Assembly (NCBI GenBank): GCA_947630375.1
Contig: CANRHH010000025.1
Location: 1-36,048 of the forward strand
DNA length: 36,048 nt
Direction: 5' to 3'
DNA from: an uncultured Oscillospiraceae bacterium
GTDB taxonomy: Bacteria; Bacillota; Clostridia; Oscillospirales; Oscillospiraceae
Below the pieces are notes generated by a model. The model did not search any database. It saw only the letters and a program-made list of their open reading frames with translations, and was not told the origin of the DNA. A program made the position numbers and the translations under genes. This document shows, piece by piece, positions 6,183-14,045 of the stretch (the first letter of the stretch is position 1; each line of letters starts with the position of its first letter).

Positions 6183-9100
6183 TTACTCGTAGAGGCCCTT
6201 GAGCTTCATCAGGTGCTCGTAGCGCTCCTTGGCGTTGGCCTCGGAGGCGGCGAAGAGCCGGTCGGCCCGCTCGGGGAACTCGCGGGTCAGGCGGCTGTAG
6301 CGTGCCTCGTTCATCAGGAACTCCTGATACCCGCCGGCAGGCTCCTTGCTGTCCAGGGTGAAGGGCTTCTCCGCGTCCGGGTTGTAGCGGAACAGGTTCC
6401 AGTACCCGCACTTGACGGCCTTGTCCATCTCCTTCTGGCAGTTCTCCATGCCGCCCTTGATGCTGTGCATCTCGCAGGGGGCGTAGGCGATGATGAGGGA
6501 GGGTCCCTTGTGGGCCTCGGCCTCGGCAATGGCCTTCAGGGTCTGGACCTTGTTGGCGCCCATGGCCACCTGGGCCACATACACATAGCCGTAGGTCATG
6601 GCGATCTCAGCCAGGCTCTTGGACTTGATCTCCTTGCCGGCCGCGGCGAACTGGGCCACCTGGCCGATGTTGGAGGCCTTGGAGGCCTGGCCGCCGGTGT
6701 TGGAGTACACCTCGGTGTTGAACACGAAGACGTTCACGTCCTCGCCGGAGGCGAGCACATGGTCCACGCCGCCAAAGCCGATGTCATAGGCCCAGCCGTC
6801 GCCGCCGAAGATCCACACAGACTTCTTGTTCAGGAAGTCTTTCTTCTTGAGGATCTCTTCGGTGGCCTCGCAGCAGGCGCCGTTGGCCTCGATGAGGGCC
6901 ACCAGACGTTTGGCGGGCTCCTGGTTGGCGTTGCCGTCGTCATAGGTGTCCAGATAATCCTGGGCGGCCTGCTTCAGCTCGGCGTTGCCGGCGTTGGCGG
7001 CCACATATTCCACGCTGGCCTTCAGGTCGTCGCGGATCTTCTTCTGGCCCAGATACATGCCCAGGCCGTGCTCGGCGTTATCCTCGAACAGGGAGTTGCA
7101 CCAGGCGGGGCCGTGGCCTTCCTTGTTCACGGTGTAGGGAGAGGTAGCGGCGGGACCGCCCCAGATGGAGGAGCAGCCGGTGGCATTGGAGATGAGCATA
7201 TGGTCGCCGAAGAGCTGGGTCACGAGACGGGCATAGCTGGTCTCGGCGCAGCCGGCGCAGGAGCCGGAGAACTCCAGATAGGGCTGGGCAAACTGGCTGA
7301 ACTTCACGTCGGTGCCGATCATATCGGCCTTGGGAGCCACCTTGCTCACCATGTAGTCGAACACCGGCTGCTGATCCAGCTGGCTCTCCATGGGGGCCAT
7401 CTCGATGGCGCCCACCGGGCACTGGCCTACGCAGACGCCGCAGCCCATGCAGTCCAGCGGGGAGACGGCCATGGTGAACTGATACACGCCCTTGCCCTTG
7501 CCGGCCTTGACAGGCGCGGCCTTGGTGGTCTCGGGCGCCGCGGCGGCCTCGGCCTCGGTCAGGGCGAAGGGACGGATGGTGGCGTGGGGGCAGACAAACG
7601 CGCACTGGTTGCACTGGATGCACTTCTCGGCGTCCCACTTGGGCACGGACACGGCGATGCCGCGCTTCTCATAGGCGGCAGCGCCCAGCTCAAAGGTGCC
7701 GTCGGCGTGATCCACAAAGGCGGAGACGGGCAGAGAGTCGCCGTCCATCTTGTCCACGGGATCCAGGATGCTGCTGACCATCTTGACGGTCTTCTCCCGG
7801 CCGGTCTTGGCCTGGACCTCCTTGTGGTCCTCGGCCTCGGCCCAGGCGGCGGGCACGTCCACCTTCACATAGGCGGTGGCGCCGGCGTCGATGGCGGCAT
7901 AGTTCATATCCACCACGTCCTGGCCCTTCTTCAGGTAGGAGTGGAGGGCGGCATCCTTCATGTACTTAATGGCGTCTTCCTCGGGCAGGACCTTGGCCAG
8001 GGAGAAGAAGGCGGACTGGAGGATGGTGTTGGTGCGTTTGCCCATGCCGATCTTCTTGGCCAGGTCGATGGCGTTGATCATGTACAGCTGGATGTTGTTC
8101 TTGGCTATGTAGCGCTTGGAGGCGGCATCCAGATGGTGCTCCAGCTCCTCAAAGCTCCACTGGCAGTTGACCAGGAACACGCCGCCGGGCTTCACGTCCC
8201 GGACGATGGGGAAGCCCTTGGTGATGTAGGAGGGCACATGGCAGGCCACAAAGTCGGCCTTATTGATGTAATAGGGGCTCTTGATGGGCTTGTCACCGAA
8301 GCGCAGATGGCTGATGGTGACGCCGCCGGTCTTCTTGGAGTCATACTGGAAGTAGGCCTGCACGTACTTGTCGGTGTGGTCGCCGATGATCTTGATGGAG
8401 TTCTTGTTGGCGCCGACGGTGCCGTCACCGCCCAGGCCCCAGAACTTGCACTCGATGGTGCCCTCGGCGGCGGTGTTGGGGGCGGCGACCTCCTCCAGAG
8501 ACAGGTTGGTCACATCGTCCACGATGCCGATGGTGAACACGCGCTTGGGCTCGGCCTTCTTCAGCTCGTTATACACGGCGAAGACAGAGGCGGGCGGGGT
8601 GTCCTTGGAGCCCAGGCCGTAGCGGCCGCCGATGACGGACACGTCGGTCTTGCCGGCGTTGGCCAGCGCGGTGACCACGTCCAGATACAGAGGCTCGCCC
8701 TGGGCGCCGGGCTCCTTGGTCCGGTCCAGAACGGCGATCTTCTTGGCGGTGGCGGGGATAGCGGCTAAGAGCTTGTCCGGGCAGAAGGGGCGGAACAGAC
8801 GGACCTTCACCAGGCCCACCTTCTCGCCCTGGGCGGTCAGGTAGTCGATGACTTCCTCGGCCACGTCGCAGATGGAGCCCATGGCCACGATGACCCGGTC
8901 TGCGTCGGGGGCGCCGTAGTAGTTGAACAGCTGATAGTCGGTGCCGAGCTTTTCATTGATCTTGCCCATGTACTCTTCCACGATGGCGGGGACCGCCTCA
9001 TAGTACTTGTTGGAGGCCTCGCGGTTCTGGAAGAAGATGTCGCCGTTCTCGTGAGAACCGCGCATCACGGGGTGCTGGGAGTTGAGGGCCCGGTCACGGA

Positions 9101-9707
9101 AGGCCTGGACGGCGTCCATATCCACCATGTCCTTCAGATCCTCATAGTCCCAAACCTCGATCTTCTGCAGCTCATGGGAGGTACGGAAGCCGTCGAAGAA
9201 GTTCAGGAAAGGCACGCGGCCCTTGATGGCGGCCAGGTGGGCCACCGGGGCCAGGTCCATGACCTCCTGCACGTTGGACTCGGCCAGCATGGCAAAGCCG
9301 GTCTGGCGGCAGGCCATCACGTCGCTGTGATCACCGAAAATGTTCAGGGTATGGCTGGCCACGGTCCGGGCGCTGACGTGGAACACGGCCGGGAGCAGCT
9401 CGCCGGCGATCTTGTACATATTGGGGATCATCAGCAGCAGGCCCTGAGAGGCGGTGTACGTGGTGGTCAGAGCGCCGGCGTTCAGCGCGCCGTGGACGGA
9501 GCCCGCCGCGCCTGCCTCGGACTGCATCTCCTGCACCTTGACGGTAGAGCCGAAGATGTTCTTGCGGCCCGCCGCGGCCCACTGGTCCACGAAATCCGCC
9601 ATGGGGCTGGAAGGAGTGATGGGGTAGATCGCTGCAACTTCGGTAAACGCGTAGGATACATGGGCGGCCGCGTTGTTGCCGTCCATCGTCTTGAAGTGTC
9701 TCTGCAT
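6183..9707 (-). CDS. nifJ: Pyruvate:ferredoxin (flavodoxin) oxidoreductase
   Basis: About 1174 residues, the full single-chain enzyme that oxidises pyruvate to acetyl-CoA and CO2 and reduces ferredoxin or flavodoxin, the central step of anaerobic pyruvate use. In order: an N-terminal pyrimidine-binding domain (YPITPSSPMAD), the CoA-binding and gamma domains, two ferredoxin-like 4Fe-4S motifs (CIQCNQCAFVCP and CMGCGVCVGQCP), the cysteines of the proximal cluster (CAGC and others), and a thiamine-diphosphate domain with GDGWAYDIGFGG and FNTEVYSNTGGQ. ATG at 9707 is preferred because family members begin close to this point and GGAG lies 12 nt upstream. An in-frame start at 9752 would add 15 atypical residues. 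It has its own promoter, is divergent from asp23-fakA, and ends at a terminator. The sequence looks intact. Confidence 0.96.
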   Translation of the reverse strand: MQRHFKTMDGNNAAAHVSYAFTEVAAIYPITPSSPMADFVDQWAAAGRKNIFGSTVKVQEMQSEAGAAGSVHGALNAGALTTTYTASQGLLLMIPNMYKIAGELLPAVFHVSARTVASHTLNIFGDHSDVMACRQTGFAMLAESNVQEVMDLAPVAHLAAIKGRVPFLNFFDGFRTSHELQKIEVWDYEDLKDMVDMDAVQAFRDRALNSQHPVMRGSHENGDIFFQNREASNKYYEAVPAIVEEYMGKINEKLGTDYQLFNYYGAPDADRVIVAMGSICDVAEEVIDYLTAQGEKVGLVKVRLFRPFCPDKLLAAIPATAKKIAVLDRTKEPGAQGEPLYLDVVTALANAGKTDVSVIGGRYGLGSKDTPPASVFAVYNELKKAEPKRVFTIGIVDDVTNLSLEEVAAPNTAAEGTIECKFWGLGGDGTVGANKNSIKIIGDHTDKYVQAYFQYDSKKTGGVTISHLRFGDKPIKSPYYINKADFVACHVPSYITKGFPIVRDVKPGGVFLVNCQWSFEELEHHLDAASKRYIAKNNIQLYMINAIDLAKKIGMGKRTNTILQSAFFSLAKVLPEEDAIKYMKDAALHSYLKKGQDVVDMNYAAIDAGATAYVKVDVPAAWAEAEDHKEVQAKTGREKTVKMVSSILDPVDKMDGDSLPVSAFVDHADGTFELGAAAYEKRGIAVSVPKWDAEKCIQCNQCAFVCPHATIRPFALTEAEAAAAPETTKAAPVKAGKGKGVYQFTMAVSPLDCMGCGVCVGQCPVGAIEMAPMESQLDQQPVFDYMVSKVAPKADMIGTDVKFSQFAQPYLEFSGSCAGCAETSYARLVTQLFGDHMLISNATGCSSIWGGPAATSPYTVNKEGHGPAWCNSLFEDNAEHGLGMYLGQKKIRDDLKASVEYVAANAGNAELKQAAQDYLDTYDDGNANQEPAKRLVALIEANGACCEATEEILKKKDFLNKKSVWIFGGDGWAYDIGFGGVDHVLASGEDVNVFVFNTEVYSNTGGQASKASNIGQVAQFAAAGKEIKSKSLAEIAMTYGYVYVAQVAMGANKVQTLKAIAEAEAHKGPSLIIAYAPCEMHSIKGGMENCQKEMDKAVKCGYWNLFRYNPDAEKPFTLDSKEPAGGYQEFLMNEARYSRLTREFPERADRLFAASEANAKERYEHLMKLKGLYE

Positions 9708-9787
9708 GTCTATTTTCATCTCCATAAAAAAATAAACTGTTTGCCCGGGCATCGGAAGCTTCGGACTCCGTATAACCGGACAAAGTC

Positions 9788-9816
9788 AGTTTAACATCAT
9801 TTCGTCAAATTGTAAA
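9788..9816 (-). promoter_or_regulatory. Promoter of nifJ
   Basis: TTTACA (9816-9811), 17 bp, TAAACT (9793-9788) on the minus strand. This implies a leader of about 75-80 nt before the ATG at 9707. Confidence 0.6.
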
Positions 9817-9854
9817 CAGATATTGCGCACAAAATCCTGTAAAAATAAAAAATT

Positions 9855-9875
9855 TTTGACGGAGCGCCGGTCAAA
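9855..9875. promoter_or_regulatory. Inverted repeat in the nifJ/asp23 spacer
   Basis: TTTGAC (9855-9860) and GTCAAA (9870-9875) form an inverted repeat with further partial symmetry inside, placed between the two divergent promoters. Possible regulator site; no known consensus recognised. Confidence 0.3.
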
Positions 9876-9907
9876 TATACAAACCTGTAAAAATGTTTAA
9901 AATCCGC

Positions 9908-9936
9908 TTGTACTTTTCCAAAGGATAGTTTATAAT
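9908..9936 (+). promoter_or_regulatory. Promoter of the asp23-fakA operon
   Basis: TTGTAC (9908-9913), 17 bp, TATAAT (9931-9936). The first gene starts at 10003. Confidence 0.75.
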
Positions 9937-10002
9937 CATAGAATCGGTTTTGCGGCTTTTTCGCCGCGCCGGCATTTTAAAGAAGAAAGGAACTCGTCAT
10001 AT

Positions 10003-10353
10003 ATGGTGAACATCATCAACGACCGGGGCAAAATCAGCATCACCAGCGAGGTCTTTACCAATCTGGCGGGCGACGCGGCCACCAGCTGTTTCGGCGTAAA
10101 AGGGATGGTCGGCCGCAGCAAGGACAGCGGCCCCTTCCAGCTGCTGCGCCGGGAATCCATGTCCAAGGGCGTAGAGGTCCATTTTAACGATGACGGCAGT
10201 CTCTCCCTGGAGCTGCACATCGGCGTGGACACCGGCGTGAACATCAGCGCCGTCTCCCGCAGCATCATGAAAGAAGTGGGCTATAAGCTCTATAAGGCCA
10301 CCGGCGTGCCGGTAAAGAGCGTAGACGTATATATAGACTCGATCATTGGATAA
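10003..10353 (+). CDS. Asp23/Gls24 family protein (YloU-like)
   Basis: A 116-residue protein of the Asp23/Gls24 (DUF322) family, small proteins linked to cell-envelope stress. It has the family pattern: GKISITSEVFTNLAGDAATSCFGVKGM, then a beta-rich half with LELHIGVDTGVNIS and a C-terminal VKSVDVYIDSI. It has no membrane segment. In Bacillus yloU lies directly before yloV, the same order as here, so the pair is conserved. GAAAGGA lies 11 nt before the ATG. The stop at 10351-10353 is 58 nt before the preferred TTG start of fakA, and both should share the promoter at 9908-9936. The molecular role of YloU-type members is not settled. Confidence 0.88.
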   Translation: MVNIINDRGKISITSEVFTNLAGDAATSCFGVKGMVGRSKDSGPFQLLRRESMSKGVEVHFNDDGSLSLELHIGVDTGVNISAVSRSIMKEVGYKLYKATGVPVKSVDVYIDSIIG

Positions 10354-10411
10354 GAGTCGAGGAAACGCCATCCGGCCTTTCCCCGGCGCGATCCCACCTG
10401 GAGGTGCTACC

Positions 10412-12088
10412 TTGAAAGATTACATTGACGCCGCGGCATTCAAAGAGATGATCTTATGCGCGGACGCGGCGCTTCACGCGAATATTCAGCAGATCAACGA
10501 GCTGAACGTTTTTCCCGTGCCCGACGGGGACACGGGCACCAACATGGGCCTGACCATGAACACCGCCGCGGCCGAGCTCCGCAAGCGGGATTTTGACAGC
10601 ATCGCCGCCGCCGCGGACTGCGTGGCCTCGGCCACGCTCCGGGGCGCCCGGGGCAATTCCGGCGTGATCCTGTCCCTGCTGTTCCGGGGCATTTCCCGCC
10701 GTCTGAAGGGCACCGAGACCGCCGGAGCGGCGGAGTTTGCCGGGGCCATGAACGACGGGGTCTCCGCCGCCTACAAGGCGGTGCTCAAGCCCGCCGAGGG
10801 CACCATTCTCACGGTCTCCCGCCTGGCCGCCGCCGCTGCCGTGCAGGCGGTCAAGAAGGGCGCCGGGCTGGAGGACATGCTCCTGCGCTCCATCGGTGCC
10901 GGGGAGGACGCCCTGGCCGACACGGTGAATCTGAACCCGGTGCTGAAAAAGGCCGGCGTGGTGGACGCCGGCGGCATGGGCTATGTGGTGATCCTCAAGG
11001 CTATGCTGGCCTCTCTCCGGGGCGAGGTGCGCTCTTCGGACCCGGTGCAGGGCTCTGCCGGCAGCCCGGTCTTTGAGACCTCCGGGGACGTGCTGCTGGA
11101 GGCCATCACCTTCGCTTTCGATACGGTGTATATCGTGCGCAAGAGCGCGCCCGATGTGGATCTGGAGCCTCTGCGGCGCTATTTGGACAGCATGGGGGAT
11201 TCGTTGGTGCTCAGCGAGGATGACGAGATCTTTAAGGTCCACGTCCATACCGATGAGCCCGGCCGGGTCCTGACCGAGTCGCAGAAATACGGGGTGCTGG
11301 AGCTGGCCAAGATCGAGAACATGGTCACCCAGGCCCAGCAGCTGAAGGCCGGCGGGAAGGCCCAGAGCACCGACGACCTGGAGCAGGTTGAGAAGGAGCT
11401 GGAGGAGGGCCCGGCGGTGGCCGCGCCCGAGAAGGAATACGGCATCGTGGCCGTCTGCGCCGGGGCGGGGATGGAGTCCCTGTTCCGGGAGTTAGGGGCG
11501 GACGGGATCGTCACCGGCGGCCAGACCATGAACCCCTCCACAGACGATATCCTCAAAGCCGTGAACCGGACCCCGGCCTCCACGGTGTTCGTGTTCCCCA
11601 ACAACAAGAACATCATCATGGCCGCCGAGCAGTGCGCACCTCTGACGGAAAAGAAAGTGGTGGTCATGCCCACCAGGAGCGTGCCCCAGGGGGTGTCCGC
11701 TCTGCTGAGCTTCAGCCCGGACGAGACCGAGGAGGTGCTGACGGAGGCCATGCACGAGGCCATGGAGCATGTGCACACCGCCATGGTGACCTATGCCGCC
11801 CGGGATTCGGACTTTGACGGGCACATCATCCACGCGGGAGAGCATCTGGCTCTGCTGGACGGGGCCTTGCTGGGCAGCTACGGCGACGTGATGCCTCTGT
11901 TGGAGGATCTGACGGGGGCCTTTGCGGACTACAGTCCCGAGTTTATCACCATCTATTACGGGGCGGACGTGGTCCGGGAGGATGCGGACAGCGCGGCCGC
12001 GCTGCTGTCCGGGAAATTCCCGGAGGCGGAGATCAGCGTGGTCAACGGCGGCCAGCCGGTGTACTATTACATGATCTCTGTAGAATAA
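10412..12088 (+). CDS. fakA: Fatty acid kinase catalytic subunit (FakA/YloV, DAK2 family)
   Basis: A 558-residue protein. With a DegV-type FakB subunit carrying the fatty acid, FakA phosphorylates exogenous fatty acids to acyl phosphate for phospholipid synthesis. The N-terminal DhaL-like kinase domain shows VFPVPDGDTGTNMGLT (34-49, metal-ADP binding aspartates) and GARGNSG (78-84). A middle domain follows, then a C-terminal DegV-like domain from about 350 to the end. The start is a TTG at 10412 with GGAGG 7 nt upstream; the length then fits YloV closely. An earlier in-frame TTG at 10346 would overlap asp23 and adds residues not typical of the family. No fakB gene is in the window, so the partner must be elsewhere. 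The gene ends at a strong bidirectional terminator. Confidence 0.92.
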   Translation: MKDYIDAAAFKEMILCADAALHANIQQINELNVFPVPDGDTGTNMGLTMNTAAAELRKRDFDSIAAAADCVASATLRGARGNSGVILSLLFRGISRRLKGTETAGAAEFAGAMNDGVSAAYKAVLKPAEGTILTVSRLAAAAAVQAVKKGAGLEDMLLRSIGAGEDALADTVNLNPVLKKAGVVDAGGMGYVVILKAMLASLRGEVRSSDPVQGSAGSPVFETSGDVLLEAITFAFDTVYIVRKSAPDVDLEPLRRYLDSMGDSLVLSEDDEIFKVHVHTDEPGRVLTESQKYGVLELAKIENMVTQAQQLKAGGKAQSTDDLEQVEKELEEGPAVAAPEKEYGIVAVCAGAGMESLFRELGADGIVTGGQTMNPSTDDILKAVNRTPASTVFVFPNNKNIIMAAEQCAPLTEKKVVVMPTRSVPQGVSALLSFSPDETEEVLTEAMHEAMEHVHTAMVTYAARDSDFDGHIIHAGEHLALLDGALLGSYGDVMPLLEDLTGAFADYSPEFITIYYGADVVREDADSAAALLSGKFPEAEISVVNGGQPVYYYMISVE

Positions 12089-12095
12089 TAATTTA

Positions 12096-12130
12096 AAAAG
12101 CCTCGCACGGCTGCGCCGTGCGAGGCTTTT
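12096..12130. terminator. Bidirectional terminator between fakA and the M15 peptidase gene
   Basis: A 16-bp perfect stem (12096-12111 with 12115-12130), loop TGC, with TTTT on the plus side and TTTTTAAATT on the minus side. It serves both convergent genes. Confidence 0.88.
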
Positions 12131-12133
12131 GCT

Positions 12134-13033
12134 TTAACCGCCGAAGCGGGAGGAGCCGGGGACCGGTTCCCCGTTATACAGATACCAGAACTCCTCTAAG
12201 GTCAGATTGTTCTCCATGATGTAGGCCGCCGCCTCGGTGCCCACATAGCGGAAGTGCCAGGGTTCATAGATGTTCTCCGTGATGGCCTCCGCCTCCTCTC
12301 CCTTGGGATAGCGGAGGATGAAGCCGTACTCGGCGCAGTGGGCGTAGAGCCACTGGAAGGTCTCCGTGTTCTCCAGGTCCTGGGTCTTGGGATTGCGGTA
12401 GATGTCGGTGATATCGCAGCAGAGGCCGGTCTGGTGCTCGCTGGCTCCCGGGGGGTTCACGATGGTGGCCGCCACCTCCCGGCTGAGCCCCTCGTTCAGC
12501 TTCCGCTGGAAATTCTGATACTGCTCGTTATAGGTCCGGTATCCGGAGGAGAGGTACACCGGCAGCCCCGCCGCCTCGCAGCCGTCGGCAAAGCTCTGCA
12601 GGGCCTCGGCAATGCGGGAATCCTGGGGGCAGCCGCTGGAGCTGACCTTCACCACCTCCGGCGGGGCGTACTCCCCGATCTCGTGGGCCTTGCTGACCAG
12701 GATATACTCCCAGCTGTTGATGTCGATGTCCGGCGGGGCGGGCAGTCCGGCCGCCAGGGCCCGGCCCTCGGGGCTGTTGGGGTCCACGGTGGGCTCCGGC
12801 GTGGCCTCCACGGCGGGCGTCTCCTCTGTCCCCTCCGGGGCCGCTTCGCCGCTGTTCTCCGGGGCGGCCGTCTCCGCCGGCGGGGCGGTCTGCGCGGGCT
12901 TCGGCGGGGCGCCGATATCGTCACTGAAGGGCGTATAAGAGGCCCTGATATAGCAGTATACCCCGAAAAGGATCAACACGATCAGGCCCAAAATGACCCG
13001 GACCACACGGTTTGTCTTCATTTGATACCCCAT
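12134..13033 (-). CDS. Membrane-anchored D,D-carboxypeptidase, M15B (VanY/DacB-like)
   Basis: A 299-residue protein with a short cytoplasmic head, one membrane segment (about 11-30), an extracytoplasmic linker rich in Pro, Glu, Ala and Thr (about 40-95), and a zinc peptidase domain. The domain carries the M15B/VanY set: SGYRTYNEQ (163-171), SEHQTGLCCD (198-207) with ligands His200 and Asp207, and EPWH (257-260) with the catalytic Glu257 and third ligand His260. It should remove the terminal D-Ala from peptidoglycan stem peptides at the outer face of the membrane. No vanRS or vanHAX genes are near, so this is cell-wall maintenance rather than a resistance cluster. The start may be ATG 13033 or ATG 13021; neither has a classic ribosome site. 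It has its own promoter and shares a terminator with fakA. Confidence 0.88.
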   Translation of the reverse strand: MGYQMKTNRVVRVILGLIVLILFGVYCYIRASYTPFSDDIGAPPKPAQTAPPAETAAPENSGEAAPEGTEETPAVEATPEPTVDPNSPEGRALAAGLPAPPDIDINSWEYILVSKAHEIGEYAPPEVVKVSSSGCPQDSRIAEALQSFADGCEAAGLPVYLSSGYRTYNEQYQNFQRKLNEGLSREVAATIVNPPGASEHQTGLCCDITDIYRNPKTQDLENTETFQWLYAHCAEYGFILRYPKGEEAEAITENIYEPWHFRYVGTEAAAYIMENNLTLEEFWYLYNGEPVPGSSRFGG

Positions 13034-13078
13034 TCCGCCACCCCAAGGGCGGCATAAGCATTTTAGCTGTAGTTGTAA

Positions 13079-13107
13079 ATGATAGCATTTTCCGGCCGCC
13101 GGGTCAA
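13079..13107 (-). promoter_or_regulatory. Promoter of the M15 peptidase gene
   Basis: TTGACC (13107-13102), 17 bp, TATCAT (13084-13079) on the minus strand. It is back to back with the MBL promoter 20 bp away. Confidence 0.7.
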
Positions 13108-13126
13108 GAGAAAACCCGCATTTCTC

Positions 13127-13155
13127 TTGCGCAGACGGGGAAAAGCGCGTATAAT
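13127..13155 (+). promoter_or_regulatory. Promoter of the MBL hydrolase gene
   Basis: TTGCGC (13127-13132), 17 bp, TATAAT (13150-13155). The -35 box is part of CTTGCGCAGAC, shared with the pncB promoter region. Confidence 0.72.
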
Positions 13156-13186
13156 TTTGTATATATCATTACAAGGAGCTGGCATT

Positions 13187-13804
13187 ATGAAACTTACCTG
13201 GTACGGCCATTCCTGCTTCCTGATGGAGACCTCCGGCGGCTCCATCGTCTTTGATCCCTATGCCCCGGGCAGCGTCCCCGGTCTGGAGCTGCCGCCTCTG
13301 ACCGCGGACCTGACCCTTTGCAGCCACCAGCACCGGGACCACTATTATCCCCAGGGGGTCACCCTCACGGGCCAGGACCCGGTGGTTGGGATGCAGCGGA
13401 TCCTCAGCTGCCACGACGGGCAGGGCGGCGCCCTGCGGGGGGACAACATCATCAGCCTGATTGACGCGGACGGGGTCCGGGCCGTGCACTTAGGGGATTT
13501 AGGGCACCCGCTCACCGCCGCCCAGGTGGAAAATCTGGGCCGGGTGGACGTGCTGATGATCCCCGTGGGCGGGTACTTCACCATCGACGCCCGGCAGGCC
13601 TGGGCCGTGGTGGAGCAGCTGGACCCCTGGCTGGTGCTCCCCATGCACTACCGGGGAGAGGGCTTCGGCTATGACGTGATCGCCCCGGTGGACGAGTTTT
13701 TGTCCCTGGCCAAAAACGTCCGCTTTTTCGACACCAATGTCCTGGACCTGACCCAGGTCCGGGAACCTATGACAGCCGTCCTTCGCATACCTAAAAAGTC
13801 CTGA
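13187..13804 (+). CDS. MBL-fold metal-dependent hydrolase (UlaG/UPF0173-like)
   Basis: A 205-residue metallo-beta-lactamase-fold protein beginning MKLTWYGHSCF, the usual start of the UlaG/UPF0173 branch. Metal ligands are visible in SHQHRDH (46-52, the HxHxDH motif), in HLGDLGH and in LPMHYRGEG near the end. Proteins of this branch hydrolyse phosphoester or lactone-like substrates; the substrate here cannot be told from sequence. ATG 13187 has AAGGAG 8 nt upstream, and an in-frame upstream extension to 13079 runs through the promoter and is rejected. The gene is divergent from the M15 peptidase. Its stop codon TGA lies in the loop of its own terminator, and a 136-bp structured repeat begins at the next base after that hairpin. 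Confidence 0.88.
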   Translation: MKLTWYGHSCFLMETSGGSIVFDPYAPGSVPGLELPPLTADLTLCSHQHRDHYYPQGVTLTGQDPVVGMQRILSCHDGQGGALRGDNIISLIDADGVRAVHLGDLGHPLTAAQVENLGRVDVLMIPVGGYFTIDARQAWAVVEQLDPWLVLPMHYRGEGFGYDVIAPVDEFLSLAKNVRFFDTNVLDLTQVREPMTAVLRIPKKS

Positions 13805-13822
13805 CGGACTTTTTAAGTATGC
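13785..13822 (+). terminator. Terminator overlapping the MBL stop codon
   Basis: GCATAC (13785-13790) and TAAAAAGTCC (13792-13801) pair with GGACTTTTTA (13806-13815) and GTATGC (13817-13822), one mismatch. The 4-nt loop TGAC carries the TGA stop. The last codons of the gene form the 5' arm. Confidence 0.75.
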
Positions 13823-13958
13823 TTCAAATGCGACCCGCTGCGCTGGGCTCGCATTTGATACTCGCGCTTATCGCGCTTCGCTTGGTCGGCGCGAGGGCCG
13901 CATTTCATGCGGCTCAGAGTGTTTTTGAGGCGGCAAAGCTGCCTCAAAAACAAATTTA
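13823..13958 (+). repeat. Four-hairpin intergenic repeat, copy 1
   Basis: A 136-bp element whose inverse copy lies at 15377-15511. The hairpins are TCAAATGCGA/TCGCATTTGA (13824-13833, 13849-13858), CTCGCGC/GCGCGAG (13861-13867, 13889-13895), GCCGCAT/ATGCGGC (13897-13903, 13907-13913), and a 14-bp stem with one G-T pair (13921-13934, 13938-13951). The copies differ by three substitutions and by a replaced 13-14 nt third hairpin. This copy starts directly after the terminator of the MBL gene. Confidence 0.85.
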
Positions 13959-14011
13959 TTCTCTCTTGCTGCATAGCGGCACATTTGGCACGGCTTTGTT
14001 TACAACCGAAA

Positions 14012-14043
14012 AAATGAGGCTCTGACTTTTCAGAGCCTCATTT
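14012..14043. terminator. Bidirectional terminator after the foldase gene
   Basis: A 14-bp perfect stem (14012-14025 with 14030-14043), 4-nt loop. On the minus strand a run of T follows, directly after the foldase stop. Confidence 0.85.
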
Positions 14044-14045
14044 CT

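Noticed and set aside
4494-8768. A 1424-codon open frame on the plus strand
   Set aside because: It is antisense to the GT-C-like gene and nifJ, is rich in Gly, His, Leu and Gln with no domain, and exists because of GC-biased third positions in the real genes.
12134-13033. A vancomycin-resistance (vanY) locus
   Set aside because: The M15 peptidase stands alone; there are no vanRS, vanHAX or other resistance genes nearby.
13079-13186. An N-terminal extension of the MBL hydrolase
   Set aside because: It would run through the promoter -35 and -10 boxes; the ATG at 13187 has an AAGGAG site and matches the family's start.
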